Source: Pseudomonas sp. GD03944 | GTDB taxonomy: Bacteria; Pseudomonadota; Gammaproteobacteria; Pseudomonadales; Pseudomonadaceae | Length of the DNA: 64,000 bases | Assembly: GCF_029839275.1 (NCBI RefSeq) | Contig: NZ_JAOCAH010000004.1 | Span: forward strand, 62,001-126,000 | Direction of reading: 5' to 3' | Translations under genes and position numbers: made by a program | Part shown: piece by piece, positions 36,997-48,369 of the stretch | How the letters are laid out: each line of letters starts with the position of its first letter | Numbering within the stretch: the first letter of the stretch is position 1 | Notes under the pieces: model-generated | What the model was told of the DNA's origin: nothing | Database searches by the model: none | What the model saw: the letters and a program-made list of their open reading frames with translations, nothing else

Positions 36997-37386
36997 TCAG
37001 CGATTGAGCTGAGCCTCGGCGCTCTTCAGTTCTTCACGCGCTTCGGCCAGCTTGGCCTGGCGCGTGGCGATCTTCTCCGCATCGCCTTTGGCCTGGGCTT
37101 CCTTCAGGTCATTTTCCCGCTCCAGGACCTCAGCCTGGGCTTCGCGCACATCGGCTTCCCGCTCCTGGCGCAGGGATTCGTCGGTGCAGTTCGCCTTGAC
37201 CTCGGCCAGGGCTTTTTCCAGGCCATCCACGCGATGGCTGTTGCCCTGGGCCTTGGCTTCCTGGATCTGCCGCTCGATGGACTGTTGCTTGCCCGCACAG
37301 CCGGTTTTCATGTCGCCGGCCAGTGCCACAGGGGCGGCCAGGGCGCTGGCGAGCAGCGCGGCAAGCAGGGGGCTGGTGTATCGCAT
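36997..37386 (-). CDS. DUF1090 family periplasmic protein
   Basis: A 129-residue exported protein. The signal peptide is MRYTSPLLAALLASALAAPVALA, then GDMKTGCAGKQQSIERQIQEAKAQGNSHRVDGLEKALAEVKANCTDE, the DUF1090 signature with two cysteines, and a long charged coiled coil to the C terminus. Function unknown; E. coli YqjC is a relative. ATG at 37386 is preferred over a GTG one codon earlier. It converges on the cytochrome c' gene with a 9-base gap. Confidence 0.85.
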   Translation of the reverse strand: MRYTSPLLAALLASALAAPVALAGDMKTGCAGKQQSIERQIQEAKAQGNSHRVDGLEKALAEVKANCTDESLRQEREADVREAQAEVLERENDLKEAQAKGDAEKIATRQAKLAEAREELKSAEAQLNR

Positions 37387-37431
37387 CACGAGATTCCTTC
37401 TGGTGTCGGTTACAGGCGAGGAGTGTAGCCC

Positions 37432-39141
<1,710 letters not shown>

Positions 39142-39185
39142 TCAGGTCATGATGCCCAGAGCCTAGCCGCTTTTTCGTCGTGCAA

Positions 39186-39214
39186 CGAAAAAGCCCCGCC
39201 GGATGGCGGGGCTT
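39186..39214 (-). terminator. metK terminator
   Basis: A perfect 10-bp stem AAGCCCCGCC / GGCGGGGCTT (39191-39214) with a 4-base loop; on the minus strand it runs into TTTTTCG, 20 bases after the metK stop. Confidence 0.9.
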
Positions 39215-39233
39215 CTCGTGTCGCTGCCGGGTG

Positions 39234-40424
39234 TTACAGGCCGGCGGCGGCGCGCAGGGCGTCGACCTTGTCGGTCTTTTCCCAGGTGAAGGTGCTGAAG
39301 GTGTCGTCGCCCACGGTCTTCTGCTCCGGGGTGCGGCCGAAGTGGCCGTAGGCCGCGGTGGCCTGGTACATCGGGTGCAGCAGGTCGAGCATCTTGGTGA
39401 TGGCGTACGGACGCAGGTCGAACACTTCACGCACCAGCTTGATGATCTTGTCTTCGGCAATCTTGTGGGTGCCGAAGGTGTTGATCGAGATGGAGGTCGG
39501 CTGGGCCACGCCGATGGCGTAGGACACCTGGATCTCGCAGCGATCGGCCAGGCCGGCGGCCACGATGTTCTTGGCCACGTAACGACCGGCGTAGGCGGCC
39601 GAACGGTCGACCTTGGATGGGTCCTTGCCGGAGAACGCGCCACCGCCGTGACGGGCCATGCCGCCGTAGCTGTCGACGATGATCTTGCGACCGGTCAGGC
39701 CGCAGTCGCCCACCGGGCCGCCGATCACGAAGTTGCCGGTCGGGTTGATGTGGAACTGGGTGTCCTTGTGCAGCAGTTCGGCCGGCAGCGCGTGCTTGAT
39801 GATCAGCTCCATCACGCCTTCACGCAGGTCGCTCAGCGAAACTTCCGGGTTGTGCTGGGTGGAGAGCACCACGGCGTCGATGCCGACGACCTTGCCGTTC
39901 TCGTACTGGCAGGTGACCTGGGACTTGGCGTCCGGGCGCAGCCAGGTCAGCAGACCGGACTTGCGGGCTTCGGCCTGGCGCTCGACCAGGGCGTGGGAGA
40001 AGCGGATCGGGGCCGGCATCAGCACGTCGGTTTCGTTGCTGGCGTAGCCGAACATCAGGCCCTGGTCGCCAGCGCCCTGGTCTTCCGGCTTGGCGCGGTC
40101 GACACCCTGGTTGATGTCCGGGGACTGCTTGCCAATGATGTTCATCACGCCGCAGGTGGCGCCGTCGAAGCCGACGTCGGAGCTGGTGTAGCCGATGTCG
40201 CAGATCACGTCACGGACGATCTGCTCCAGGTCGACCCAGGCGCTGGTGGTGACTTCGCCGGCGACGATGGCCACACCGGTCTTGACCAGGGTTTCCACGG
40301 CCACGCGGGCGTGTTTGTCCTGGGCGATGATGGCGTCCAGCACCGCGTCGGAGATCTGGTCGGCGATCTTGTCCGGATGGCCTTCGGAGACGGATTCGGA
40401 AGTGAAGAGAGAATATTCGCTCAT
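39234..40424 (-). CDS. metK: S-adenosylmethionine synthetase
   Basis: A 396-residue enzyme forming SAM from methionine and ATP. Start [30 protein letters not shown] has the ATP-binding His and Asp. Further signatures are [12 protein letters not shown] and the P-loop-like [29 protein letters not shown]. The ATG follows directly on the TAG of the upstream ArsR/methyltransferase gene (40422-40427), with no gap, so the two are one operon and metK translation is likely coupled. Ends at a clear terminator. Confidence 0.98.
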   Translation of the reverse strand: MSEYSLFTSESVSEGHPDKIADQISDAVLDAIIAQDKHARVAVETLVKTGVAIVAGEVTTSAWVDLEQIVRDVICDIGYTSSDVGFDGATCGVMNIIGKQSPDINQGVDRAKPEDQGAGDQGLMFGYASNETDVLMPAPIRFSHALVERQAEARKSGLLTWLRPDAKSQVTCQYENGKVVGIDAVVLSTQHNPEVSLSDLREGVMELIIKHALPAELLHKDTQFHINPTGNFVIGGPVGDCGLTGRKIIVDSYGGMARHGGGAFSGKDPSKVDRSAAYAGRYVAKNIVAAGLADRCEIQVSYAIGVAQPTSISINTFGTHKIAEDKIIKLVREVFDLRPYAITKMLDLLHPMYQATAAYGHFGRTPEQKTVGDDTFSTFTWEKTDKVDALRAAAGL

Positions 40425-41456
40425 CTATCGGTTTTCCTGTTTTACCGGTGAGAGAGAGTGGCTGGTAGGCCGTTCGTGTTCATCTGGTTTGGCGAAGTGC
40501 CGCACCTGAATCTGGAAACCATTGCGCAGGCCCACGTACTGGCTTTCGCCACTCGTCAGGCCGGCTGCGACCGCCCAGCGGGCCAGGTCGTCCTGCTCGA
40601 AGCCCAGCCAGAGGTCGCCGCAGGCCTGGCGGGCCCAGCTCTGGTTGTGGCTGCACAACTCGGTGATGATCAGGTGGCCGCCGGGCGCGAGCCGCTGGGC
40701 CAGGTGTTTCAGGGCCTCGGCCGGGGCGGCGAAATGGTGCAGGACCATGTTCAGCACCACGCAGTCGGCAGCCGGGCAGGTGTCGGTGAGGGCATCGGCC
40801 AGGCGCAGCTCGACGTTGTCCAGACCGGCCTGCTGGCAGCGCAGGCGCGCCAGCTCCAGCATTGCCGGGCTGTTGTCCAGGGCGATGACCTGGTGGAAGC
40901 GGCGCGCCAGGTCGGGCAGGAAGCTGCCGTCCCCCGGGCCGATTTCCAGGGCGGTGACCTGTGGGGCAATGCCCAGGGCGTCGAGTAGGGCCAGCACGCT
41001 GTCGCGGTACTGCGGCAGGCCGGCGATCAGGTCCTGCTGGGCCTGGAAGCTGGCGGCGCTGCGGGCGAAGAAATCCTGGCTGGTGGCGGCGCGTTGCTGG
41101 TGCACGGTGGCGATGCGCAGTTGCACGTCGGCCGGCAGCGGCAGTCCGTCCACCTCATCGAGCAGAGCGGCGTGCAGGGTACCGCCGAGCTGATCGCCCT
41201 GGGCCAGCGCGCGACGGTAGAAGATCGCGTTGCCTTCGCGGCGGGTGGCCACCAGGCCGGCCTGGGCCAGCACCTTGAGGTGGTGGCTCATGCCCGATTG
41301 GCCGATGGCGAAGATCTGCGCCAGCTCCAGCACGCCGAACGAATCGTTGGCGAGTGCGCGCAAGACGTTCAGGCGCAACGGATCGCCGCCAGCCTTGCAC
41401 AGGGCGGCCAGGTCATCGGCGGGCTCGAAACGCAGCTGAGGTACACGCATGTTCAT
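40425..41456 (-). CDS. ArsR-type HTH / SAM-methyltransferase-fold transcriptional regulator upstream of metK (SahR-like)
   Basis: A 343-residue two-domain protein. Residues about 12-90 form an ArsR-type winged helix (LCKAGGDPLRLNVLRALA … ELAQIFAIGQSGMSHHLKVLAQAGLVATRREGNAIFYR) without the CxC metal site of metal-sensing ArsR proteins. Residues about 125-320 form a class I methyltransferase fold with motif I E171-IGPGDG177 and VVLNMVLHHFAAPAEALKHLAQRLAPGGHLII. ArsR proteins with such a C-terminal SAM/SAH-binding domain (SahR) control SAM-cycle genes in several proteobacteria, and P. aeruginosa PA0547 has the same place. Inference: senses SAM or SAH and controls itself and metK, perhaps tkt. 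Start at 41456 or 41450; no clear ribosome site. Confidence 0.85.
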   Translation of the reverse strand: MNMRVPQLRFEPADDLAALCKAGGDPLRLNVLRALANDSFGVLELAQIFAIGQSGMSHHLKVLAQAGLVATRREGNAIFYRRALAQGDQLGGTLHAALLDEVDGLPLPADVQLRIATVHQQRAATSQDFFARSAASFQAQQDLIAGLPQYRDSVLALLDALGIAPQVTALEIGPGDGSFLPDLARRFHQVIALDNSPAMLELARLRCQQAGLDNVELRLADALTDTCPAADCVVLNMVLHHFAAPAEALKHLAQRLAPGGHLIITELCSHNQSWARQACGDLWLGFEQDDLARWAVAAGLTSGESQYVGLRNGFQIQVRHFAKPDEHERPTSHSLSPVKQENR

Positions 41457-41495
41457 AGGGGGCGCAGTCTAGTCGGTCAAATTTCATACAGCAAT

Positions 41496-41523
41496 ACCAA
41501 TATCAAAAAGTTTTGATATTGGT
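41496..41523. promoter_or_regulatory. Palindromic operator candidate between the metK operon and tkt
   Basis: A 28-bp perfect inverted repeat with 13-bp arms (ACCAATATCAAAA and its complement) and a 2-base centre. It lies 40 bases upstream of the ArsR/methyltransferase start and 156 bases upstream of tkt, and is AT-rich in a GC-rich region. The half-site size suits a winged-helix dimer. No second copy was seen in this window. Confidence 0.75.
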
Positions 41524-41679
41524 TGTGGGGCGGCCTGCGGCGGGAAAAGCCGGCGATTCGGCGATAAATCGTTGCGTCTGCGACCATCTGTCATTGCCCC
41601 CGCGTGCTCGGCTGGGCGAAAATGGCCGCCTTTTTTCGATCCGCTGTCTTGATCAAGCAGCCCCGCAGGAGATTCACCG

Positions 41680-43677
41680 ATGCCCAGCCGTCGCGAGCGA
41701 GCCAATGCCATTCGTGCCCTCAGCATGGATGCCGTGCAGAAAGCCAACAGCGGCCACCCGGGTGCCCCGATGGGCATGGCCGATATCGCCGAAGTGCTGT
41801 GGCGCGACTACCTCAAGCACAACCCGAGCAACCCGACCTTCGCGGACCGTGACCGCTTCGTGCTGTCCAACGGCCACGGCTCGATGCTGATCTACTCGCT
41901 GCTGCACCTGACCGGCTACGACCTGGGTATCGAAGACCTCAAGCAGTTCCGTCAACTGCACAGCCGCACCCCGGGCCACCCGGAATACGGCTACACCCCG
42001 GGCGTGGAGACCACCACCGGCCCGCTCGGCCAGGGCATCGCCAATGCCGTGGGCTTCGCCATCGCTGAAAAGGTGCTGGGCGCGCAGTTCAACCGCGACG
42101 GCCACAGCATCGTCGATCACTACACCTACGCCTTCCTGGGCGACGGCTGCATGATGGAAGGCATCAGCCATGAAGTCTGCTCGTTGGCCGGCACCCTGGG
42201 CCTGGGCAAGCTGATCGCGTTCTACGATGACAACGGCATCTCCATCGACGGCGAAGTCGAAGGCTGGTTCACCGATGACACGCCGAAGCGCTTCGAGTCC
42301 TACGGCTGGCAGGTGATCCGCAACGTCGACGGCCATGACGCCGAAGAAATCAAGATCGCCATCGAGACCGCACGCAAGAGCGAGCAGCCGACCCTGATCT
42401 GCTGCAAGACCACCATCGGTTTCGGTTCGCCCAACAAACAGGGCAAGGAAGAGTGCCACGGCGCGCCGCTGGGCAACGACGAGATCGCCCTGACCCGCGC
42501 CACCCTGGGCTGGAACCACGGTCCATTCGAAATCCCGGCCGACATCTACGCCGAGTGGGATGCCAAGGAAGCGGGCGCAGCTGCCGAGGCCGAGTGGAAC
42601 CAGCGTTTCGACGCCTACGCCGCCGCCCACCCGGAGCTGGCCGCCGAGTTCAAACGCCGTATCGCGGGCGAGCTGCCGGCCGATTTCGCCGAGAAAGCCG
42701 CTGCCTACATCAAGGACGTGGCCGAGAAGGGCGAGACCATCGCCAGCCGCAAGGCCAGCCAGAACACCCTGAACGCCTTCGGCCCGCTGCTGCCGGAATT
42801 CCTCGGTGGTTCGGCCGACCTGGCCGGTTCCAACCTGACCCTGTGGAAAGGCTGCAAGGGCGTGTCGGCGGAGGACGCGTCCGGCAACTACATGTTCTAC
42901 GGCGTGCGTGAGTTCGGCATGAGCGCGATCATGAACGGCGTGGCCCTGCACGGTGGTTTCGTGCCGTACGGCGCGACCTTCCTGATCTTCATGGAATACG
43001 CCCGCAACGCGGTGCGCATGTCGGCGCTGATGAAAAAACGCGTGCTGTACGTGTTCACCCACGACTCCATCGGTCTGGGCGAAGACGGCCCGACCCACCA
43101 GCCGATCGAGCAGCTGGCCAGCCTGCGTGGCACGCCGAACCTCGACACCTGGCGCCCGTGCGACGCCGTCGAATCCGCCGTGGCCTGGAAACACGCCATC
43201 GAGCGCAACGACGGCCCGAGCGCGCTGATCTTCAGCCGCCAGAACCTGCCGCACCAGGCGCGTGAAGCCCAGCAGGTGGCCGACATTGCCCGCGGTGCCT
43301 ATGTGCTGAAGGACTGCGCCGGCGAGCCCGAGCTGATCCTGATCGCCACCGGTTCCGAAGTCGGCCTGGCGGTCTCTGCCTACGACAAACTGACCGCTGC
43401 CGGCCGCAAGGTGCGCGTGGTGTCGATGCCGTCGACCAGCGTCTTCGACCAGCAGGACGCCGGCTACAAGCAGGCCGTTCTGCCGCTGCAGGTCGGTGCG
43501 CGTATTGCCATTGAAGCCTCGCACGTCGACTACTGGTACAAGTACGTGGGCCTGGAAGGTCGCGTCATCGGCATGTCCACCTTCGGTGAATCCGCCCCGG
43601 CGCCGGCCCTGTTCGAACACTTCGGCATCACCGTCGACAACGTCGTCGCCACCGCCGAAGAACTGCTCGACGCCTGA
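41680..43677 (+). CDS. tkt: Transketolase
   Basis: A 665-residue thiamine-diphosphate enzyme of the pentose phosphate pathway. [41 protein letters not shown] is the usual start. The ThDP motif runs from [16 protein letters not shown] to [10 protein letters not shown], and the pyrimidine-domain signatures are [21 protein letters not shown] and [23 protein letters not shown]. Full length, and divergent from the ArsR/methyltransferase-metK unit across a palindrome. epd follows after 103 bp. Its erythrose-4-phosphate chemistry links directly to Epd. Confidence 0.98.
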   Translation: MPSRRERANAIRALSMDAVQKANSGHPGAPMGMADIAEVLWRDYLKHNPSNPTFADRDRFVLSNGHGSMLIYSLLHLTGYDLGIEDLKQFRQLHSRTPGHPEYGYTPGVETTTGPLGQGIANAVGFAIAEKVLGAQFNRDGHSIVDHYTYAFLGDGCMMEGISHEVCSLAGTLGLGKLIAFYDDNGISIDGEVEGWFTDDTPKRFESYGWQVIRNVDGHDAEEIKIAIETARKSEQPTLICCKTTIGFGSPNKQGKEECHGAPLGNDEIALTRATLGWNHGPFEIPADIYAEWDAKEAGAAAEAEWNQRFDAYAAAHPELAAEFKRRIAGELPADFAEKAAAYIKDVAEKGETIASRKASQNTLNAFGPLLPEFLGGSADLAGSNLTLWKGCKGVSAEDASGNYMFYGVREFGMSAIMNGVALHGGFVPYGATFLIFMEYARNAVRMSALMKKRVLYVFTHDSIGLGEDGPTHQPIEQLASLRGTPNLDTWRPCDAVESAVAWKHAIERNDGPSALIFSRQNLPHQAREAQQVADIARGAYVLKDCAGEPELILIATGSEVGLAVSAYDKLTAAGRKVRVVSMPSTSVFDQQDAGYKQAVLPLQVGARIAIEASHVDYWYKYVGLEGRVIGMSTFGESAPAPALFEHFGITVDNVVATAEELLDA

Positions 43678-43701
43678 CCCCGGTCGCTGTCACCGGGGAA
43701 A

Positions 43702-43732
43702 CGAGCCTGCACCCGCACCGGGTGCAGGCTCG
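43702..43732 (+). other. Hairpin between tkt and epd
   Basis: A perfect 14-bp GC-rich stem CGAGCCTGCACCCG / CGGGTGCAGGCTCG with a 3-base loop and no T-run. It may set relative mRNA levels of tkt and the downstream genes. Confidence 0.65.
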
Positions 43733-43780
43733 GGCTGCGTACCTCGAGTCTCCCGTGATCGTTTCCTGCCGAGATCGCCT

Positions 43781-44842
43781 ATGTCCCACCGCCCCTATCG
43801 CGTCGCCCTGAACGGTTATGGCCGCATCGGCCGCTGCGTGCTGCGCGCGCTGCACGAGCGCGGGGCCGGGGCAGCGCTGGAAATCGTCGCGCTCAACGAC
43901 TTGGCCGACCAGGCCAGCATCGAATACCTGACGCGCTTCGACTCCACCCACGGGCGGTTCCCGGGCGAGGTGCGGGTCGAGGGCGACTGCCTGCACATCA
44001 ACGGCGACTGCGTGAAGGTGCTGCGCCAGGCCACGCCGGAAGGGATCGACTGGGCCGCGCTGGACATCGACCTGCTGCTGGAATGCTCTGGCCAGTACAC
44101 CACCCGTGACGACGCGCAGCGTTTCATCGATGCCGGCGTGCCGCGCGTGCTGCTGTCGCAGCCGATGGCCAGCGAGGCGGACGTTGACGCCACCGTAGTG
44201 TTCGGCGTCAACCAGCAGAGCCTGACCGGCGGCGAGCGCATCGTGTCCAACGCCTCCTGCACCACCAACTGTGGCGTGCCGCTGTTGAAGCTGCTCGACG
44301 AGGCCGTGGGGCTGGAGTACGTGTCCATCACCACCATCCACTCGGCGATGAATGACCAGCCGGTGATCGACGCCTACCACCACGAAGACCTGCGCCGTAC
44401 GCGCTCGGCCTTCCAGTCAGTGATTCCGGTGTCCACCGGCCTTGCGCGCGGCATCGAGCGTCTGTTGCCGGAACTTGCCGGGCGAATCCAGGCCAAAGCC
44501 ATTCGGGTGCCGACGGTCAACGTGTCCTGCCTGGATATCACCTTGCAGACCGCCCGCGACACCAGTGCCACCGAGATCAACCGCGTGCTGCGCGAGGCGG
44601 CCGAGAGCGGCCCGCTCAAAGGGCTGCTGGCCTACACCGAGTTGCCGCACGCCAGTTGCGATTTCAACCACGATCCGCACTCGGCGATCGTCGACGGCAG
44701 CCAGACCCGTGTGTCCGGCCCGCGCCTGGTCAACCTGCTGACCTGGTTCGACAACGAGTGGGGCTTCGCCAACCGCATGCTCGACGTGGCCGAACACTTT
44801 CTTGCTGTATCCACTGTTCAACCAGTTTCCGCGAAGGACTGA
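43781..44842 (+). CDS. epd: Erythrose-4-phosphate dehydrogenase
   Basis: A 353-residue GAPDH-family enzyme oxidising erythrose 4-phosphate for pyridoxal phosphate synthesis. Rossmann start [17 protein letters not shown]; catalytic C160 in SNASCTTNC, with [40 protein letters not shown] and [13 protein letters not shown]. The Epd-type residues around HSAMNDQ distinguish it from glycolytic GAPDH (family knowledge). ATG at 43781. pgk begins 4 bases after its stop, so they are co-transcribed; the epd-pgk-fba order is conserved in gammaproteobacteria. Confidence 0.95.
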   Translation: MSHRPYRVALNGYGRIGRCVLRALHERGAGAALEIVALNDLADQASIEYLTRFDSTHGRFPGEVRVEGDCLHINGDCVKVLRQATPEGIDWAALDIDLLLECSGQYTTRDDAQRFIDAGVPRVLLSQPMASEADVDATVVFGVNQQSLTGGERIVSNASCTTNCGVPLLKLLDEAVGLEYVSITTIHSAMNDQPVIDAYHHEDLRRTRSAFQSVIPVSTGLARGIERLLPELAGRIQAKAIRVPTVNVSCLDITLQTARDTSATEINRVLREAAESGPLKGLLAYTELPHASCDFNHDPHSAIVDGSQTRVSGPRLVNLLTWFDNEWGFANRMLDVAEHFLAVSTVQPVSAKD

Positions 44843-44846
44843 TTTC

Positions 44847-46007
44847 ATGACCGTTCTGAAAATGACTGACCTCGACCTCCAGGGTAAGCGCGTACTGATT
44901 CGCGAAGACCTCAACGTGCCAGTCAAGGATGGCGTGGTGAAGAGCGATGCGCGCATCCTCGCTTCCCTGCCGACGATCAAACTGGCGCTGGAGAAAGGCG
45001 CTGCGGTCATGGTCTGCTCGCACCTCGGGCGCCCGACCGAGGGCGAGTTCTCCGAGGAGAACAGCCTCAAGCCGGTGGCCGACTACCTGAGCAAGGCCCT
45101 GGGCCGCGACGTGCCGCTGGTGGCCGACTACCTGGGCGGTATCGAGCTCAAGGCCGGCGACGTGGTGCTGTTCGAGAACGTGCGTTTCAACAAGGGCGAG
45201 AAGAAGAATGTCGACGAGCTGGCCCAGCAGTACGCCGCCCTGTGCGACGTCTTCGTGATGGACGCCTTCGGTACTGCCCACCGCGCCGAGGGGTCGACCC
45301 ACGGCGTGGCCAAGTTCGCCAAGGTGGCCTGCGCCGGCCCGCTGCTGGCAGCCGAGCTGGACGCACTGGGCAAGGCCCTGGGCAACCCGGCCAAACCGAT
45401 GGCCGCCATCGTCGCCGGCTCCAAGGTGTCGACCAAGCTGGACGTGCTCAACAGCCTCAGCCAGGTCTGCGACCAGTTGATCGTCGGTGGCGGCATCGCC
45501 AACACCTTCCTTGCCGCTGCCGGTTTCCCGGTGGGCAAGTCGCTCTACGAAGCCGACCTGGTGGACACCGCCAAGGCCATCGCGGCCAAGGTCAGCGTGC
45601 CCCTGCCGGTGGACGTGGTGGTGGCCAAGGCATTTGCCGAAGACGCCGAAGCGACCGTCAAGCTGGTGGCTGACGTGGCCGAGGACGACATGATCCTCGA
45701 TATCGGCCCGCAGACCGCTGCCCAGTTCGCGGACCTGCTGAAATCGTCGAAGACCATCCTCTGGAACGGTCCGGTCGGTGTGTTCGAATTCGACCAGTTC
45801 GGCGAAGGCACCAAGGCCCTGGCCCTGGCGATCGCCGACAGCTCGGCGTTCTCCATCGCTGGCGGTGGCGACACCCTGGCGGCGATCGACAAATACGCGG
45901 TGGCCGACCGCATTTCCTACATCTCCACCGGTGGCGGTGCGTTCCTCGAATTCGTGGAAGGCAAGGTACTGCCGGCGGTGGCGATCCTGGAGCAACGCGC
46001 TCAGTAA
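44847..46007 (+). CDS. pgk: Phosphoglycerate kinase
   Basis: A 386-residue glycolytic kinase. Start [29 protein letters not shown] at 44847; substrate and nucleotide motifs include [53 protein letters not shown] and [15 protein letters not shown]. Normal length. It follows epd closely and is separated from the aldolase gene by two small lipoprotein genes. Confidence 0.97.
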   Translation: MTVLKMTDLDLQGKRVLIREDLNVPVKDGVVKSDARILASLPTIKLALEKGAAVMVCSHLGRPTEGEFSEENSLKPVADYLSKALGRDVPLVADYLGGIELKAGDVVLFENVRFNKGEKKNVDELAQQYAALCDVFVMDAFGTAHRAEGSTHGVAKFAKVACAGPLLAAELDALGKALGNPAKPMAAIVAGSKVSTKLDVLNSLSQVCDQLIVGGGIANTFLAAAGFPVGKSLYEADLVDTAKAIAAKVSVPLPVDVVVAKAFAEDAEATVKLVADVAEDDMILDIGPQTAAQFADLLKSSKTILWNGPVGVFEFDQFGEGTKALALAIADSSAFSIAGGGDTLAAIDKYAVADRISYISTGGGAFLEFVEGKVLPAVAILEQRAQ

Positions 46008-46015
46008 GCGGCTAG

Positions 46016-46042
46016 GGTGAACGGGACGCGTGCCTGTTCACC
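46016..46042 (+). other. Hairpin after pgk
   Basis: A 10-bp stem (GGTGAACGGG with CCTGTTCACC, one G·U pair in RNA) and 7-base loop nine bases past the pgk stop; no T-run, so a complete terminator is unlikely. Confidence 0.5.
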
Positions 46043-46097
46043 TGCCGATGCGATGGGTAAGGGCGCGGGCCTGTTTCAACCACAAGGAGAGACTGCC

Positions 46098-46289
46098 ATG
46101 AGAAATGCCGCCATTACTGTGTTGGTGTGTGCCGGGTTGATCGGCTGTTCGTCCGGGCCGTCAGGCGAGCGGGCGTGCGAGGTCTTCAGCCCTGCCGAGA
46201 TCGATCTGCCGACCACGCAGAACGACCAGCGCATCGACAACCAGAGCACCGGCGACCCGACGCCCACCGGGCGTGAACAGGATTGCTGA
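46098..46289 (+). CDS. Small predicted lipoprotein
   Basis: A 63-residue protein with a lipoprotein signal MRNAAITVLVCAGLIGC (lipobox LIGC, C17) and a short polar, Asp/Thr-rich mature part of about 47 residues with two further cysteines (C27 region and the final residue). An AAGGAGAG ribosome site precedes the ATG at 46098. I do not recognise the family. It lies between pgk and fba with an MliC-like gene after it. Confidence 0.65.
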   Translation: MRNAAITVLVCAGLIGCSSGPSGERACEVFSPAEIDLPTTQNDQRIDNQSTGDPTPTGREQDC

Positions 46290-46327
46290 TCGCCGGTCAG
46301 ATGCTGCACCACGAGGACAGGAAACCG

Positions 46328-46648
46328 ATGATGAACAGGGTCGTTGCCAGCCTCGTGCTGCTTCTGCTGGCCGGGTGTTCCAGTTCGCAGGTCGAGCGCG
46401 ACGAGTGGGTGCGCTGGGTCTGCGACAGCCAGGTCGAGGTGCTCTGGCGCCTCGCCGACAGCCGCGGTGAGCAGGTCGATGTACGCCTGGGCGGGGACGA
46501 TACGGTGTATCGCCTCACGCAGGAGCCAGCCGGTTCGGGTGTGCTGTACAGTGACGGCCGTTTGTCCTTCCACACCAAGGGCGATCAGGGGCTGGTCTAC
46601 TGGACGGCCAATGACGACCTGATCGGCCGAGGGTGCCAGGCACCCTGA
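46328..46648 (+). CDS. MliC-like lysozyme inhibitor lipoprotein
   Basis: A 106-residue predicted lipoprotein: signal MMNRVVASLVLLLLAGC, C17 as lipid-anchored Cys. The mature part fits the MliC/C-type lysozyme inhibitor pattern: WVCDSQVEVLWRLA, YRLTQEPAGSGVLYSDGRLSFHTKGDQGLVYW, and a closing Cys near the end for a disulfide with the first. Such proteins protect peptidoglycan from host or rival c-type lysozyme. AGGA before the double ATG sets the start; longer in-frame starts are possible but would spoil the signal. Confidence 0.75.
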   Translation: MMNRVVASLVLLLLAGCSSSQVERDEWVRWVCDSQVEVLWRLADSRGEQVDVRLGGDDTVYRLTQEPAGSGVLYSDGRLSFHTKGDQGLVYWTANDDLIGRGCQAP

Positions 46649-46812
46649 CGGCAGGGCAGCGATGCCGTGCCGATGAATGATTGTTGCACCCTTCGCCGGA
46701 ACGCGAAGCGGCGGAGTGGGGCCACGAGCCTTGCTCCGCAGTACTTGAACAGCACCTGCTCCTGCGGCAGGCTTGCACGATTAATGACCTCCATAGCGGG
46801 AGACAGGAAACC

Positions 46813-47877
46813 ATGGCACTTATCAGCATGCGCCAGATGCTCGACCACGCCGCCGAATACGGCTACGGCGTGCCGGCCTTCAACGTCAACAACCTCGAGC
46901 AAATGCGCGCCATCATGGAAGCTGCCGACAAGACTGATTCCCCAGTCATCGTCCAGGCTTCCGCCGGTGCCCGCAAATACGCCGGCGCGCCGTTCCTGCG
47001 CCACCTGATTCTGGCCGCCATCGAAGAATTCCCGCACATCCCGGTGTGCATGCACCAGGACCACGGCACCAGCCCGGACGTCTGCCAGCGCTCGATCCAG
47101 CTGGGCTTCAGCTCGGTGATGATGGACGGCTCGCTGAAAGAGGACGGCAAGACCCCGGCCGACTACGACTACAACGTGCGCGTCACTCAGCAGACCGTTG
47201 CCTTCGCCCACGCCTGCGGCGTCTCGGTGGAAGGTGAGCTGGGTTGCCTGGGCAGCCTGGAAACCGGCATGGCTGGTGAAGAAGACGGCGTCGGCGCCGA
47301 AGGCGTGCTGGACCACAGCCAACTGCTGACCGATCCGGAAGAAGCGGCCGACTTCGTCAAGCGCACCCAGGTCGATGCCCTGGCCATCGCCATCGGTACC
47401 AGCCATGGCGCCTACAAGTTCACCAAGCCGCCAACCGGCGACGTGCTGTCGATCGAACGCATCAAGGAAATCCACAAGCGCATCCCCAACACCCACCTGG
47501 TGATGCACGGTTCCTCCTCCGTTCCGCAGGAATGGCTGAAGGTGATCAACGAGTTCGGCGGCGACATCAAGGAAACCTACGGCGTGCCGGTCGAAGAAAT
47601 CGTCGAAGGAATCAAGCACGGCGTGCGCAAGGTCAACATCGACACCGATCTGCGCCTGGCCTCCACTGGCGCCATCCGCCGCATGATGGCCGAGCACCCG
47701 AGCGAGTTCGACCCGCGCAAGTTCTTTGCCCAGACCATCGTCGCCATGCGTGATATCTGCATCGCCCGCTACGAAGCCTTCGGCACCGCCGGCAACGCCT
47801 CCAAGATCAAGCCGATCTCTCTGGAAGGCATGTTCCAGCGCTACGCCAAGGGCGAGCTGACCGCCAAGGTCAACTGA
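46813..47877 (+). CDS. fba: Class II fructose-1,6-bisphosphate aldolase
   Basis: A 354-residue zinc-dependent aldolase. Start [30 protein letters not shown]; metal and substrate motifs are [70 protein letters not shown] and [11 protein letters not shown]. This is the long pseudomonad class II form. Third enzyme of the pgk-lipoproteins-fba block; a terminator follows 18 bases after the stop. In pseudomonads it acts mainly in gluconeogenesis, as the EMP route lacks phosphofructokinase. Confidence 0.97.
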   Translation: MALISMRQMLDHAAEYGYGVPAFNVNNLEQMRAIMEAADKTDSPVIVQASAGARKYAGAPFLRHLILAAIEEFPHIPVCMHQDHGTSPDVCQRSIQLGFSSVMMDGSLKEDGKTPADYDYNVRVTQQTVAFAHACGVSVEGELGCLGSLETGMAGEEDGVGAEGVLDHSQLLTDPEEAADFVKRTQVDALAIAIGTSHGAYKFTKPPTGDVLSIERIKEIHKRIPNTHLVMHGSSSVPQEWLKVINEFGGDIKETYGVPVEEIVEGIKHGVRKVNIDTDLRLASTGAIRRMMAEHPSEFDPRKFFAQTIVAMRDICIARYEAFGTAGNASKIKPISLEGMFQRYAKGELTAKVN

Positions 47878-47894
47878 GCCTGATGCGTCACCCG

Positions 47895-47920
47895 GAGCCC
47901 CGCCTTTGCGGGGCTCTTTC
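47895..47920 (+). terminator. fba terminator
   Basis: A perfect 9-bp stem GAGCCCCGC / GCGGGGCTC with a CTTT loop followed by TTTC. Confidence 0.8.
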
Positions 47921-47931
47921 ATTGTGGGAGC

Positions 47932-48369
47932 ATGACAGTGTCGAAGAGCGTCCTGACCCTTCTGGCGTTGCTGCTGCTGAGCGGGTGCGTGCATTCGCCA
48001 CCGGCCGAGCCCACCGCCCCGGCACCGGTCGTGGTGGTCGATCCGCTGTACTGTGGCAGCCGCGCGGACTGCACGACCAAGGTGTCGCGCACCCTGTTGT
48101 TCGTCTTCGACTACGCGGCTGCTGGCGCGCCACTGGTGCAGCGCGAGGGCCGGCTGCTGTTCACGCCGCGCGACGCGGCGCCAAGTGGCTGGCCGGCGAT
48201 CCGTATCCACCTGGCGGAGCCCGCCGACAGCCGCTTCGAATTCGAGGCGCAGTGCAGGGCGTTGCACTGCCGTCATGACGCGGCGCAGCTGCTGCGGGTC
48301 TACCGCAGCTACCTGGCGGGAGCGCCGTGTTCGTTACGCGATGACGAGATCGAGCGCTGTGGCGATTAA
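47932..48369 (+). CDS. Hypothetical lipoprotein
   Basis: A 145-residue protein with lipoprotein signal MTVSKSVLTLLALLLLSGC (C19) and a proline-rich stretch. The mature region has six more cysteines, in the blocks YCGSRADC, QCRALHC and PCSLRD…RC, suggesting disulfides. No family recognised. The ATG is 12 bases after the fba terminator. Its TAA overlaps the stop of the convergent gene in the palindrome TTAA (48366-48369). Confidence 0.7.
   Translation: MTVSKSVLTLLALLLLSGCVHSPPAEPTAPAPVVVVDPLYCGSRADCTTKVSRTLLFVFDYAAAGAPLVQREGRLLFTPRDAAPSGWPAIRIHLAEPADSRFEFEAQCRALHCRHDAAQLLRVYRSYLAGAPCSLRDDEIERCGD

Noticed and set aside
41674..43620. 648-codon minus-strand open frame across tkt
   Set aside because: Antisense shadow of transketolase with low-complexity Val/Gly/His composition and no recognisable motif.
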